DNA from: CAVZZV01 sp963779845
GTDB taxonomy: Bacteria; Bacteroidota; Bacteroidia; Bacteroidales; GCA-2748055
Length of the DNA stretch: 64,000 nucleotides
Assembly (NCBI GenBank): GCA_963779845.1
Contig: CAVZZV010000005.1
Location: 868,001 to 932,000 of the forward strand
Direction: 5' to 3'
Under the pieces are notes generated by a model. It was given only the letters and a program-made list of their open reading frames with translations. It did not search any database and was not told the origin of the DNA. Below, piece by piece: positions 55,544-64,000 of this stretch (its first letter is position 1; each line of letters begins with the position of its first letter). A program made the translations under genes and the position numbers.

Positions 55544-58500
55544 TTATCTTTCCTTTGCTAAAATCAATTTTACAGGGCCCAGCAGACCGGAAGGCAACAG
55601 AGGATCATCTTTTTGATAGATTCTCCCCCTTGTGGTCCAGGTAACTCTTTGTGAAGCAGGACGGGGTTCTCCATTAACCATCCATTGAGGCAATTCTTTC
55701 GGTAATGATACATTTCCTACTATTTTCCAATCTACCTCTTCCGGAAAATACTCATCACCAATCATCCGGTTGGGCCAAAGATTAGTCACTTTAATCTCAA
55801 GAGTATTCTCTCCTTCATTTAATAAATGGGTGATATCAGTCCGAAAAGGAGGTTTCCATAACATCTCCGCTTCCTGGCCGTTAATCAATACCTGAGCCAT
55901 CTCTTTAACCTCTCCTAAATGGAGTAATACATGCATCCCTTTTTTCAGATCTTTTTTATTAACGGGCAATTTTGTTGTATAAGTGGCAGTACCTGAGAAA
56001 TGTCTGATATTAAAGTCCGGATGTGTAGTCCAGTCGATAAGTTTATCCAGTTGCAATGGTTCCTGGGGAGCTCCTCCTTCTTTTGGGAATTGCAGAGTCC
56101 AGGTCCCCCCAACGGGAATTTCCTCTTGAGCCTGGATTGAAGGCTCTACCTTTATTACTTTGTCGCTAAAAACAACAAATACAGAACCAAACGGATCAAG
56201 ATGAAGGTTCGATTTGATCCTATCTTTACCCTCGGATCCATAAAAAATTGGAGCATATTTTTTACCATTGGCCGGATCCCAGAGTGATATTCTCCTCCCT
56301 GCCGGTTGACGAAATCTGGCTTCTATGTCAATTGATTTATCTTCCTGATTGGACAGGAAATAGACATCACAATCGGCCATTTGCCGATGAATAAACCAAA
56401 TTTCAGGATTATTCTCAGTAGAATTATAAGTAAAATCGGCGGGAATATTTAATTCATTCATGATACCTTCCAAATTCTCACGGGATACAATTACCTTGTC
56501 CTTCCATTTCTCCTGAACAATTTTTTGAATTTCAGAATCTCCATTTTCCAGTTCATCTATGCCTAAAGAACCAATTGGTAATTGGGGGGTAATCACAACC
56601 GCACCCGCCTGAATTAATTCTGTAATCCGGCGAACTACTTCAAGGCGTAACCTTTTTTTATCAGGAAGAAGAATTACTTTATAATGCATTCCACCTGGTA
56701 ATACTATTATTCCCTTCTCCACCCGTGCATCCAAAAGAGCCTGAAAATCACAACCATCAAAATCATATCCCCGGGGAATAGCAGGTACAAAATCCTCCCT
56801 TCGTCCCAGACGACTGGGAACCTCTGAGCCAATAAACGCTAAAATATCGGCATGAAATTCCCCTTCCTGTAACATGAATTCACATCGGGCAAGATATTTA
56901 AACCAAGCTTCCACAGGTCTTCCCCACCAGGTATTTCCGCTATTATTGTGCAAACCATACCTACCCATGGTAAAGCCGGGTTTTAGATCCGGATAAGGTT
57001 GATGGGCATAGGTGTGAAAAACAAATTTATTGACCCCTTCACAAAAGGTTTTATCACCCAGCGCTTTTAAGCTAAAAGGGTGTTCAATCCATGTAGCACT
57101 TGCTGGCTTGCTGGTATAAGCCTCGGTTGCAACTGTTTTTTTCCCAGTTATGTGGGCAGCCGAAGCAGCCACCCTGTTATCCAGGCGAACCCCATCCCAT
57201 TTGTCAGGACCAGTCCAAAATTCACCCATAGGTATTTGTGGAATACGTTGATATCTTATGGGATCATATAAGTAAGCAACTCTTCCTGAAGCCTCCCCAA
57301 CATAGGTTAGCCCCTTTTCTTCTGCAAATTCAGCAACTACCTGGTAATATTTTTCGATAATCTGATCAGCAAGAAAGTGTCTCCATTCCCATAAAAACCG
57401 GTCGCTTTCTTCATATCCTTCAATAACCACTCCTTCTGTAAGCAATGGTATCCAGTGGAGAAGATCCAGTCCTTTTTGGGATTGAAATCTTTTATCCAGA
57501 TCTTTGGTCCACGTTTGAATTCCAGCCTCCCAACTATCGTTCTCTAAAATCTGAAAGGATTGAAGTCCCTTTTCACTATACCTGTCGGCAAGTATTCCAA
57601 CAAAATTATCGAGATGAAAGCGGACGGCATCGGCATCAAATTTATTGACTTCTAACCCAAATCCCTCCTCAGTCGCTTGAACATTCGTTTTTCCTGTACT
57701 GGTATAACCAACACGCATAATGGTCCAATTTCCTTCCGGAACATCCCATTCAAAATGACCATTTTCTTCCAAACCATTGCGAAACACCTGAATCTGATCC
57801 TCCGAAACAATGTGATCTTTGGACAGGTTCATCTGATTATATTCCGGCCCGGGATCCTTAGCTAATAAAGGAGCCTCTCCTCCGTGCTCACGGACTCGTA
57901 CCCAGCCTGCCTTTGTTTCCCAATATTGAACGGCAGTGCATGTGGTGAGTTCCAACTCTGAAATAGATAATTTTTTTCGTGAAAGATCTTTACCTATAAA
58001 AGACATCCGGAATATTTTGCCACGGGTTTCCGGAAAAGTAACCGTAATAGTCCCTTGAGGAGAATCACGGAAACACCAGTTTAAATTAAAAGAAGCGATT
58101 TCCCGAAAATCCCTCCCATTTTCAGAGACTTCCAGGGTGCCAGGTATGGACTGGGGAATATCATAACCTACTATGTCCTTTAAGATCAATGTTTGGGCAG
58201 TAACCATCTCCTGAAATTCCATTGTAATGGAATTCATTACCGGAACATTTTCAGATTCAAGTATAAAGCTCGCACTGGTTTCACGATTATTGTCAATAAG
58301 ATTTTTCAATTCAGATTTGGATATAGTCCCTTCCATGGACACCCCGGAATTGATGCCATTGATCCGTTTTCCATTTGGGGTGGGAAAAGCGATCACCGCA
58401 ATATCCTGATAATAATCTTCTACAAAAGGTTTTTCAGGTGTTGAAGGCCGAACCAAGCTGGAAGAAAATCTGACCGGACCCCTCACATTAGTCTTACTCC

Positions 58501-58918
58501 AGGCAAGTTTTTTCATTGAAAGTTCAGGGGTGATCCATGGACCACCAGACATACTCCAACCATCACAATTAAAAATACCCAGCTTTAACCCGAGCCTTTC
58601 ACACTCCGATGCTGCATGATCAAGCATTTCAATCCATTCATCAGTCATAAAACCTGCCTTTCCTTTAGGCATGTCCAACTCTGTATTAAAAATAAGAACA
58701 GCTTCTAACCCGGCCCGTTTCATATTTTCCAGATCATAGCTAATTCCGGTCTTGGTAACATTTCCATTTGCCCAGTGCCACCATGTCCAGGGTTTGGCAT
58801 CTTCCGGAGGATTGAGAAAAGATTCTTCCAGTTGTTTCAAAGGCATTGAGTTTTGTTCGGGTCTGGGTTGACATGAGATAATAATTAAACAAAGTATTAA
58901 AAAGATAATTGTTTTCAT
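55544..58918 (-). CDS. GH106-like alpha-L-rhamnosidase, lipoprotein
   Basis: A 1,124-residue lipoprotein (lipobox ISC, Cys16). The N-terminal PWTWWHWANGNVTK and LENMKRAGLEAVLIF are the hallmark of GH106-type rhamnosidases, followed by GIFNCDGWSMSGGPW. The central part has AYTSKPASATWIEHPFSLKA and FVFHTYAHQPYPDL, and the C-terminal region is a beta-sandwich of the GH2 sugar-binding kind (GEVKEMAQVLINGQEAEMLW). Length is normal for the family. The start at 58918 begins the lipoprotein signal. If truly a rhamnosidase, the target glycan carries L-rhamnose. Confidence 0.88.
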   Translation of the reverse strand: MKTIIFLILCLIIISCQPRPEQNSMPLKQLEESFLNPPEDAKPWTWWHWANGNVTKTGISYDLENMKRAGLEAVLIFNTELDMPKGKAGFMTDEWIEMLDHAASECERLGLKLGIFNCDGWSMSGGPWITPELSMKKLAWSKTNVRGPVRFSSSLVRPSTPEKPFVEDYYQDIAVIAFPTPNGKRINGINSGVSMEGTISKSELKNLIDNNRETSASFILESENVPVMNSITMEFQEMVTAQTLILKDIVGYDIPQSIPGTLEVSENGRDFREIASFNLNWCFRDSPQGTITVTFPETRGKIFRMSFIGKDLSRKKLSISELELTTCTAVQYWETKAGWVRVREHGGEAPLLAKDPGPEYNQMNLSKDHIVSEDQIQVFRNGLEENGHFEWDVPEGNWTIMRVGYTSTGKTNVQATEEGFGLEVNKFDADAVRFHLDNFVGILADRYSEKGLQSFQILENDSWEAGIQTWTKDLDKRFQSQKGLDLLHWIPLLTEGVVIEGYEESDRFLWEWRHFLADQIIEKYYQVVAEFAEEKGLTYVGEASGRVAYLYDPIRYQRIPQIPMGEFWTGPDKWDGVRLDNRVAASAAHITGKKTVATEAYTSKPASATWIEHPFSLKALGDKTFCEGVNKFVFHTYAHQPYPDLKPGFTMGRYGLHNNSGNTWWGRPVEAWFKYLARCEFMLQEGEFHADILAFIGSEVPSRLGRREDFVPAIPRGYDFDGCDFQALLDARVEKGIIVLPGGMHYKVILLPDKKRLRLEVVRRITELIQAGAVVITPQLPIGSLGIDELENGDSEIQKIVQEKWKDKVIVSRENLEGIMNELNIPADFTYNSTENNPEIWFIHRQMADCDVYFLSNQEDKSIDIEARFRQPAGRRISLWDPANGKKYAPIFYGSEGKDRIKSNLHLDPFGSVFVVFSDKVIKVEPSIQAQEEIPVGGTWTLQFPKEGGAPQEPLQLDKLIDWTTHPDFNIRHFSGTATYTTKLPVNKKDLKKGMHVLLHLGEVKEMAQVLINGQEAEMLWKPPFRTDITHLLNEGENTLEIKVTNLWPNRMIGDEYFPEEVDWKIVGNVSLPKELPQWMVNGEPRPASQRVTWTTRGRIYQKDDPLLPSGLLGPVKLILAKER

Positions 58919-58986
58919 ATTTAGCATTTTAATAATTATCAACATTTCTTTATCAATAAATATAATTATGATCGCCTATTTATATC

Positions 58987-59250
58987 CTAACTTTTCACAA
59001 AATGATCTCCTTTTTTAGCCTTGCCCAGTTCTTCCCATGAATCGATTTCTGCACCTGGGTCGCCTTGTGGTTTCATCCAGTTATCCAATTTATGCGAAAC
59101 TCTCTAATAATGTGGAGCGATTCAAAACCAATATGACCTCCTAAATCCCAGTTGTCCATTTACAAAATGGCATTCCTGCTCCTTGCTCTGAAGTTAAAAT
59201 AACAATTGTTTGGTCTCACTTTCCCCGCGAATTCAATTGCCAGAAACAAG
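58987..59250 (-). pseudogene. Fragmented C-terminal part of an S1 sulfatase
   Basis: Pieces in several frames read TIVILTSEQGAGMPFCKWT (compare VVYLSEQGNSLPFAKWT in 15680-17068), WDLGGHIGFES, and finally LDNWMKPQGDPGAEIDSWEE up to a stop at 58987-58989. These belong to the second half of a sulfamidase-like S1 sulfatase. The catalytic N-terminal part is gone and frameshifts break the rest. Confidence 0.8.
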
Positions 59251-59290
59251 TTCCTAGACAATGATGCTTTTTCCTACAAAAATCAAAATA

Positions 59291-61336
59291 CTACTTTGAT
59301 TTAACAACAATTCTCATCAATGACAAAGGAAGCATGGAATATTTAATTCGGTTGCCTTTCACTGAAATTTTATCAAAGACCGGTACAATTTTCTCATTAT
59401 CCCAACGGTTCCTTAAAGCAAGATCATCACATTGTATTATCATGAGTTCAGCATCCTTTTCTGATTCAAAACCTTCCATGAACAAGTCTATTTTCTGTGC
59501 CGAATCCGCATCACGGTTGCAAACAAAAATTGAAATTGTATTCCCATTCTCATCCATTAATGCCGTGGCATCAACCACCGGTATATTTTCCTTTTTAATA
59601 ACGAATTTCCCGGAACTGTTAAATGTTGGTGAACTGGTTTTGACATTTAAAGGAATTGTTCCATTTTGGCTTGCATACATAAATTGACTCCAGTAAACCG
59701 GCTGGGTATAAATAATTCCCTGGTCTTTTCTAAGTCCACCTCCATGGTTCATTAAAGCACTTCGGGTTACCAATTCCACAAGCCCCTTACTACGAATGCA
59801 GGTATTCATAATTCCAGAGTACCACAAGGCACCGCTGATGCTGGTCACATTTCCTACGGAACGCGGCTGGGGCCAATCCATCAATTCAGTGATGGCTATT
59901 TTAGGCTCAACATTAGCCTTTTGCATGGGCTCAACAACTAATTCTTGCAGGAAATCCGGGTAATTTTCAACATATGCCACCAGGTCTTTCCATACTTCGA
60001 CCGGATCAGGATTATCATCAGCTATCCTTCCAACCAATGAATGAACGGATATTGATCTTACCAAATCCCCATTATATTCCATCAGCTTATAATTCCATTC
60101 AGGATCAACTCCCCGATTAATTGGCACAGACTTCTCCAATACCCGAATCAATCCATTTGCGACCAATGAAATACTCGAATCAGCTTTTAATAACTCCGGC
60201 GCAAACATGGCATAACGTCTTGCATAACCATCTCCGTCGGTAAAGCCTATTTGCCATTCTCCACAAAGCTCGTTGCCAACCTCCCATATCTTAACATGGT
60301 ATGCTTCCTCTGATCCGTTGGCCGCCCGTAATTTACCCATTTGTGTTGTTACCGGGTCGTTACAATACCTGACCCAGTCAGCCGCTTCTTCGGCCGTTCC
60401 ATTGCCCGCATTCACACAAATCATAGGCTCTGCCCCAATTAATTTGATAAAGTTTATCCACTCATCTGTCCCAACATGATTCCATTCCATTACATTCCAG
60501 GCAGGATTAGGCAGTACAGGCCTTTTATCAATCGGACCGATACCGTCGCGCCAATGATACCCACTTACAAAATTACCTCCGGGAAAACGAAGCAAGGGAA
60601 GCTTCATGTTTTTTAGTAATTCAATCAATTCAGGTTCCCAGCCATCGATATTGTCATCGGGGAAACACAATATCCTTGAAAATTCAGTAATTGTACCCGG
60701 TTTAACAAGCAAACGCAGCAAATATGGATCTCCCTTTTTGTGTCCGGTATAGTTAAGCTTGATTTTCTTATTAAAGCTTTCCCAATTGGAGTTCAGTTTA
60801 AAGCTTGTTTCCCCCAATAATGTCTCATTAAGATCTAAAAATTGTAAAACAACTTCTGTTTGCCCATCTGAACGGGCAGCTAATGTCACTTCATAACCGG
60901 TTGTGCGATGAAGTGGTAAAAATACCCCCGTTTGAAGGTAAGCTTCCTGATCTCCGGCTTTAAGCTGCTGAAAGTCACGATTCCCGTCTTTCAACAACCT
61001 TCCCTTTATGTTTCCGGATGATGCCCAATAAGCGGCAAAGCCGTTTTTCGAATCATCAACTAAAGAAGATATTTTGAAGCTTTCCTGAAAGTTTTGAAGA
61101 TTCCTTTCTATGCTGGCAGGCCAATAGTCGGCTGGAACAAATTCAGGATTTTCCACTTCTTGAGCCCATGCTCCGCCGTAAACATTATTCCCCAGATGTT
61201 CGGTAAACAAACCAAATATATTTCTGGATATTGGGGCTTCTTTTTTACTGGCATCAATAGTTATTTGAACCTGTGCAACTGCCGCATGAGCAATAAATAG
61301 AATAAAAAATAAAATAAATGTTTTGGAATATTTCAT
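59291..61336 (-). CDS. GH51 alpha-L-arabinofuranosidase, long form
   Basis: A 681-residue protein with a signal peptide (1-21). The GH51 start (NIFGLFTEHLGNNVYGGAWA) is followed by a beta-sandwich insertion at about 75-225 similar to a carbohydrate-binding module (TGYEVTLAARSDGQT, NWESFNKKIKLNYTG). Then come RFPGGNFVSGYHW, acid/base Glu356 in WEVGNELCGE and nucleophile Glu484 in AITELMDW. It is longer than 31015-32571 because of the insertion. It removes arabinofuranose outside the cytoplasm. It lies 55 bases downstream of the other long GH51-like gene. Confidence 0.93.
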   Translation of the reverse strand: MKYSKTFILFFILFIAHAAVAQVQITIDASKKEAPISRNIFGLFTEHLGNNVYGGAWAQEVENPEFVPADYWPASIERNLQNFQESFKISSLVDDSKNGFAAYWASSGNIKGRLLKDGNRDFQQLKAGDQEAYLQTGVFLPLHRTTGYEVTLAARSDGQTEVVLQFLDLNETLLGETSFKLNSNWESFNKKIKLNYTGHKKGDPYLLRLLVKPGTITEFSRILCFPDDNIDGWEPELIELLKNMKLPLLRFPGGNFVSGYHWRDGIGPIDKRPVLPNPAWNVMEWNHVGTDEWINFIKLIGAEPMICVNAGNGTAEEAADWVRYCNDPVTTQMGKLRAANGSEEAYHVKIWEVGNELCGEWQIGFTDGDGYARRYAMFAPELLKADSSISLVANGLIRVLEKSVPINRGVDPEWNYKLMEYNGDLVRSISVHSLVGRIADDNPDPVEVWKDLVAYVENYPDFLQELVVEPMQKANVEPKIAITELMDWPQPRSVGNVTSISGALWYSGIMNTCIRSKGLVELVTRSALMNHGGGLRKDQGIIYTQPVYWSQFMYASQNGTIPLNVKTSSPTFNSSGKFVIKKENIPVVDATALMDENGNTISIFVCNRDADSAQKIDLFMEGFESEKDAELMIIQCDDLALRNRWDNEKIVPVFDKISVKGNRIKYSMLPLSLMRIVVKSK

Positions 61337-61391
61337 AGTAAATAAACTTTTCGCAGGTTAATAATTAATTTATAAAGAATGCTTGTTAATC

Positions 61392-63458
61392 CTACAATCT
61401 TTTAAAACGGATTAAAGTTAGTGATTTAGGTTCAAATACATATTCACCTTGCAGATTTAACTGAACATCCCTAATATGTGGGACTACAGCAAAAGGACGC
61501 TGAGGTGTATTTTTAATCGTCCCGTCACTGCTTAATGTGGTTATTGTTGCATTAACCAATTTGCTTTCAGCACCAATTTGAAGTTGAGTTGAAATACTAT
61601 CATCCTGAAGGTTAACAATCTTAATCACTATTTCATTGGTTTCAGAGTCGAAGCCTGCCGATGAGAACAGATAATCTTCATTAAGTTCTTTTTCATTTTT
61701 ACCCAGCAGATTTTTGGAGTCGTACCAAACATCGATCTTGTTATCGCGGAATAGTTTCGACATGTAATAATTGAATGTTTTAAAACTTTTTGAGTTCGTA
61801 TGAAAATACAGAGGGTTTCCCCGACCTTCAGTAAAATCCCAATTGCGCAACAATGGACGATCGGCCATCATTGGATTTAAATCGCCATTACGTTCCATAT
61901 TCATCATAAACACAGCTTCTCCCAGTACATCAAGAGGATGTTTCCCTCCAATTCCTAATTCTCCGATAAAATTATCAGGTCCAGGTCGTTGGTATTGATC
62001 AAATTTGTAATAATTTTCAATTACCCATGGGATATCTTTATAATAATGCTCATCAAATATTTTAACGGTGGAAGGATCGATAAATTCAGCAATCCTTTCC
62101 CTTTTCATATCCGCATCTCCTTGTTGCCCGATAACACTGTTTGCAATTATTTTCAGCTCTGGGTATTTCGACTTTATAGCCTTATAAAATGCATCATAAT
62201 ACCGATAATATGTTGGGCCGGCATCTTCATTCCCAACTTCTATATATTTTAAAGGAAAGGGTTTAGGATGACCATTCTCCGCCCGCTTGCTACCCCATTT
62301 TGAATCTACAGGTCCTATGGCATATTCAATGGCATCCAGGGCATCCTGAATATAATCCTGCACATCAATAAGAGGATGATGATGCTCATCTTTTTCATCA
62401 GCTTTAAATACCCAACCTGTGCAAACCATACCTGTTGGAGGCACAAACATTGCATCACAATGAAGGTATTCACAAAGCTCGTAAAACTCATGATAACCTA
62501 ATCCATCCGTTCTGTAATTTGGCGACCATTTTGACCATGCTCCCGGCCGTTTTGACAGATCTCCTATGGTTTCTTTCCAATAATACATGGTTTCCACATT
62601 CACACCATGAACAATACAACCTCCCGGGAAACGCAAGAAATCGGGGGCATAATCAATCAGGTTTCTCATAATATCCGCCCTAAAAACTGTCCTCCCGTTA
62701 TCCCAGGTATCACCTGGGAAAAGGGTAACAACATCAAGAAATACTTTACCTTTCCCAACAGGTTCAAAGCACAACATCCCTTTTTCTGTACATGTATTTG
62801 CTTCAATGGAAAAATTAAATTTCTCCCACTCGGTGGTCAATTCAGATACTTCAAATGCATCTGAAATCTTTTCGCCAGTGGAATCGCACAAAAAAACATT
62901 TAGGCTTCCATTAAATTCTTCTGCTCTCGAATAAAATGAAAGATTATACCGGTTACCTTGTTTAAAGTACATCCCGAAAAATCCGCTATTTACTACACTT
63001 CCATTGCCCCTGGACGAGTTTCCTTTTGCCAAAATTTTCAAGGAATGTGGATTGAATTTATTCAATGGGTTTGTATCGACTACCTTCAGTTCTATATTCT
63101 TGTTATTCAACGGATATTTACCCCATCCCACCAAAGGATCTATAGAGTATTCTTTTTTCTTTGGATTCCCTGTCGGATCTGGAATGTTCGTATAATAACC
63201 ATCTTTGACTTCCAATCCCCGGGGAGGGTTTGCTTCTTCCAAGGCGCTGTTACGAACCATTTCGGCATAAAGCCCTCCCTCTCCCATCATTCCGATCTCT
63301 TCATAATGCCAGCCATATTCAATAGGAGAAACTTTTCTGGAATTGGACAGATTGATCTTAAGTATATTCTTTTCGCTTTTTTCAGTTTGAGCGAAAATGC
63401 TAAAACAATTTTGAATGAAAATTGCTACAATAATTATTATGAATTTTGATTTTTTCAT
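61392..63458 (-). CDS. GH51-like secreted glycosidase, divergent
   Basis: A 688-residue protein with a signal peptide (about 1-23). The N-terminal part (IEYGWHYEEIGMMGEGGLYA) and a beta-sandwich insertion resemble GH51 long forms. RFPGGCIVHG, probable acid/base Glu411 in IEVGNEDAG and nucleophile Glu500 in FIGELGI complete the pattern. The loop sequences differ strongly from the other two GH51 enzymes, so substrate or linkage may differ, for example a different arabinosyl linkage or xyloside. It is the upstream gene of a pair with 59291-61336. Confidence 0.9.
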   Translation of the reverse strand: MKKSKFIIIIVAIFIQNCFSIFAQTEKSEKNILKINLSNSRKVSPIEYGWHYEEIGMMGEGGLYAEMVRNSALEEANPPRGLEVKDGYYTNIPDPTGNPKKKEYSIDPLVGWGKYPLNNKNIELKVVDTNPLNKFNPHSLKILAKGNSSRGNGSVVNSGFFGMYFKQGNRYNLSFYSRAEEFNGSLNVFLCDSTGEKISDAFEVSELTTEWEKFNFSIEANTCTEKGMLCFEPVGKGKVFLDVVTLFPGDTWDNGRTVFRADIMRNLIDYAPDFLRFPGGCIVHGVNVETMYYWKETIGDLSKRPGAWSKWSPNYRTDGLGYHEFYELCEYLHCDAMFVPPTGMVCTGWVFKADEKDEHHHPLIDVQDYIQDALDAIEYAIGPVDSKWGSKRAENGHPKPFPLKYIEVGNEDAGPTYYRYYDAFYKAIKSKYPELKIIANSVIGQQGDADMKRERIAEFIDPSTVKIFDEHYYKDIPWVIENYYKFDQYQRPGPDNFIGELGIGGKHPLDVLGEAVFMMNMERNGDLNPMMADRPLLRNWDFTEGRGNPLYFHTNSKSFKTFNYYMSKLFRDNKIDVWYDSKNLLGKNEKELNEDYLFSSAGFDSETNEIVIKIVNLQDDSISTQLQIGAESKLVNATITTLSSDGTIKNTPQRPFAVVPHIRDVQLNLQGEYVFEPKSLTLIRFKRL

Positions 63459-63767
63459 TGCTATTATTTTATTGATCTTGGTTTTTCAAAAGTCGATGAA
63501 AAAAAATAAATCTATTGAAGTAAACTATTCATTTCAAAGTGCAATTAAAATAAATAGATTAGTGTTTTTAAAAGAAGCAGAATTATAAAAACAAACATCA
63601 AATAAAATGCAAGCTGAATAAACATCGCTTTCCTTTGTTCCGAAAATTTCATCTATTTATAATTGTTTATTTTTAAAGTTGTCATATACAACCTGGTGGA
63701 TAATCAAGCTTCCTATTGATAATTACTTAGAATGCTGTTTCATGTACCGTTCGTACGACTCCCCCGT
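63459..63767. other. 309-base gene-free stretch
   Basis: I see no coding frame on either strand and no strong hairpin. The left part probably holds the promoter of the gene ending at 61392. Confidence 0.5.
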
Positions 63768-64000
63768 TTAGTTTATCAATATTAACCGATCCGAATAAAC
63801 TCTACTTTTAGTAATCAGTTTCATGAAATACAACCCGTTTTTCAGAATTCCAAGGTTTATTTCTCCGGTACGCACATCTTGCAAGCAGGTAACCGATTTC
63901 CCGTTTATATCGAAAAATTGAAACTGTCCTTTTTTTTCAAGAACTTCCTCCGAAAACACAATACTTTTAGCCGCAGGATTGGGATAAAAGAGATGAAAAC
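63768..64000 (-). CDS. C-terminal T9SS sorting domain of a protein entering from the right edge
   Basis: The minus strand is open from the window edge to a stop at 63768-63770, about 77 residues. It reads YPNPAAKSIVF, FFDINGKSVTCLQD and LKNGLYFMKLI, a standard type-A T9SS sorting domain. The rest of the protein lies outside the window, so only outer-membrane secretion can be stated. Confidence 0.85.
   Translation of the reverse strand, partial: FHLFYPNPAAKSIVFSEEVLEKKGQFQFFDINGKSVTCLQDVRTGEINLGILKNGLYFMKLITKSRVYSDRLILIN

Noticed and set aside
1..64000. tRNA, rRNA, CRISPR arrays, insertion sequences or integrases
   Set aside because: I saw no cloverleaf, repeat-spacer pattern, transposase or integrase; the rearrangements appear to be driven by homology between gene copies.

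Overview
The window is AT-rich DNA from a Bacteroidota genome. The evidence is two SusC/SusD pairs, a FecR/ECF-sigma regulatory set, many N-terminal lipoprotein signals, and C-terminal type IX secretion (T9SS) sorting domains. The density of S1-family sulfatases suggests a marine polysaccharide degrader, perhaps of the Marinilabiliales/Prolixibacteraceae kind; that placement is inference.

Positions 1-9865 are ordinary chromosome: the end of a TonB-dependent receptor, two PAP2 phosphatases flanking a two-component system, a remnant of a flavin monooxygenase, an exported rubrerythrin with a second two-component system and a DUF2231 membrane protein, and a Bcr/CflA-type MFS exporter.

From 9880 to the right edge every recognisable gene lies on the minus strand, so transcription runs right to left. 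This 54 kb is a sulfatase-rich polysaccharide utilisation region. It holds twelve apparently intact S1 sulfatases, three GH51-type enzymes, one GH43, one GH2, one GH106-like enzyme, an unassigned 535-residue protein that may be an (alpha/alpha) toroid enzyme, an exported enolase-superfamily enzyme and a T9SS-secreted metallophosphoesterase. Uptake and control are provided by an ECF sigma factor (53233-53793), a FecR anti-sigma (43106-44068), one nearly intact SusC/SusD pair (38189-43014) and one heavily broken pair (48145-53080). The enzyme mix suggests a sulfated polysaccharide carrying alpha-L-arabinofuranose and probably rhamnose; the exact glycan is inference.

Two features stand out. First, a module of about 175-190 residues occurs four times in three T9SS-sorted proteins: a sulfatase, a stand-alone protein and twice around the metallophosphoesterase. 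I do not recognise it as a named family. It may be a glycan-binding module that holds a secreted sulfatase/phosphoesterase set on one substrate. Second, the region is full of recombination scars: at least four C-terminal fragments of sulfatases, a serine-hydrolase fragment, a beta-helix fragment, a tandemly duplicated sulfatase, a deleted fecR copy and a SusC whose N-terminal signalling domain is shared with a divergent barrel. The locus looks as if it evolves by repeated duplication and deletion of sulfatase and SusCD cassettes. Part of the SusC/SusD damage could instead be assembly error.
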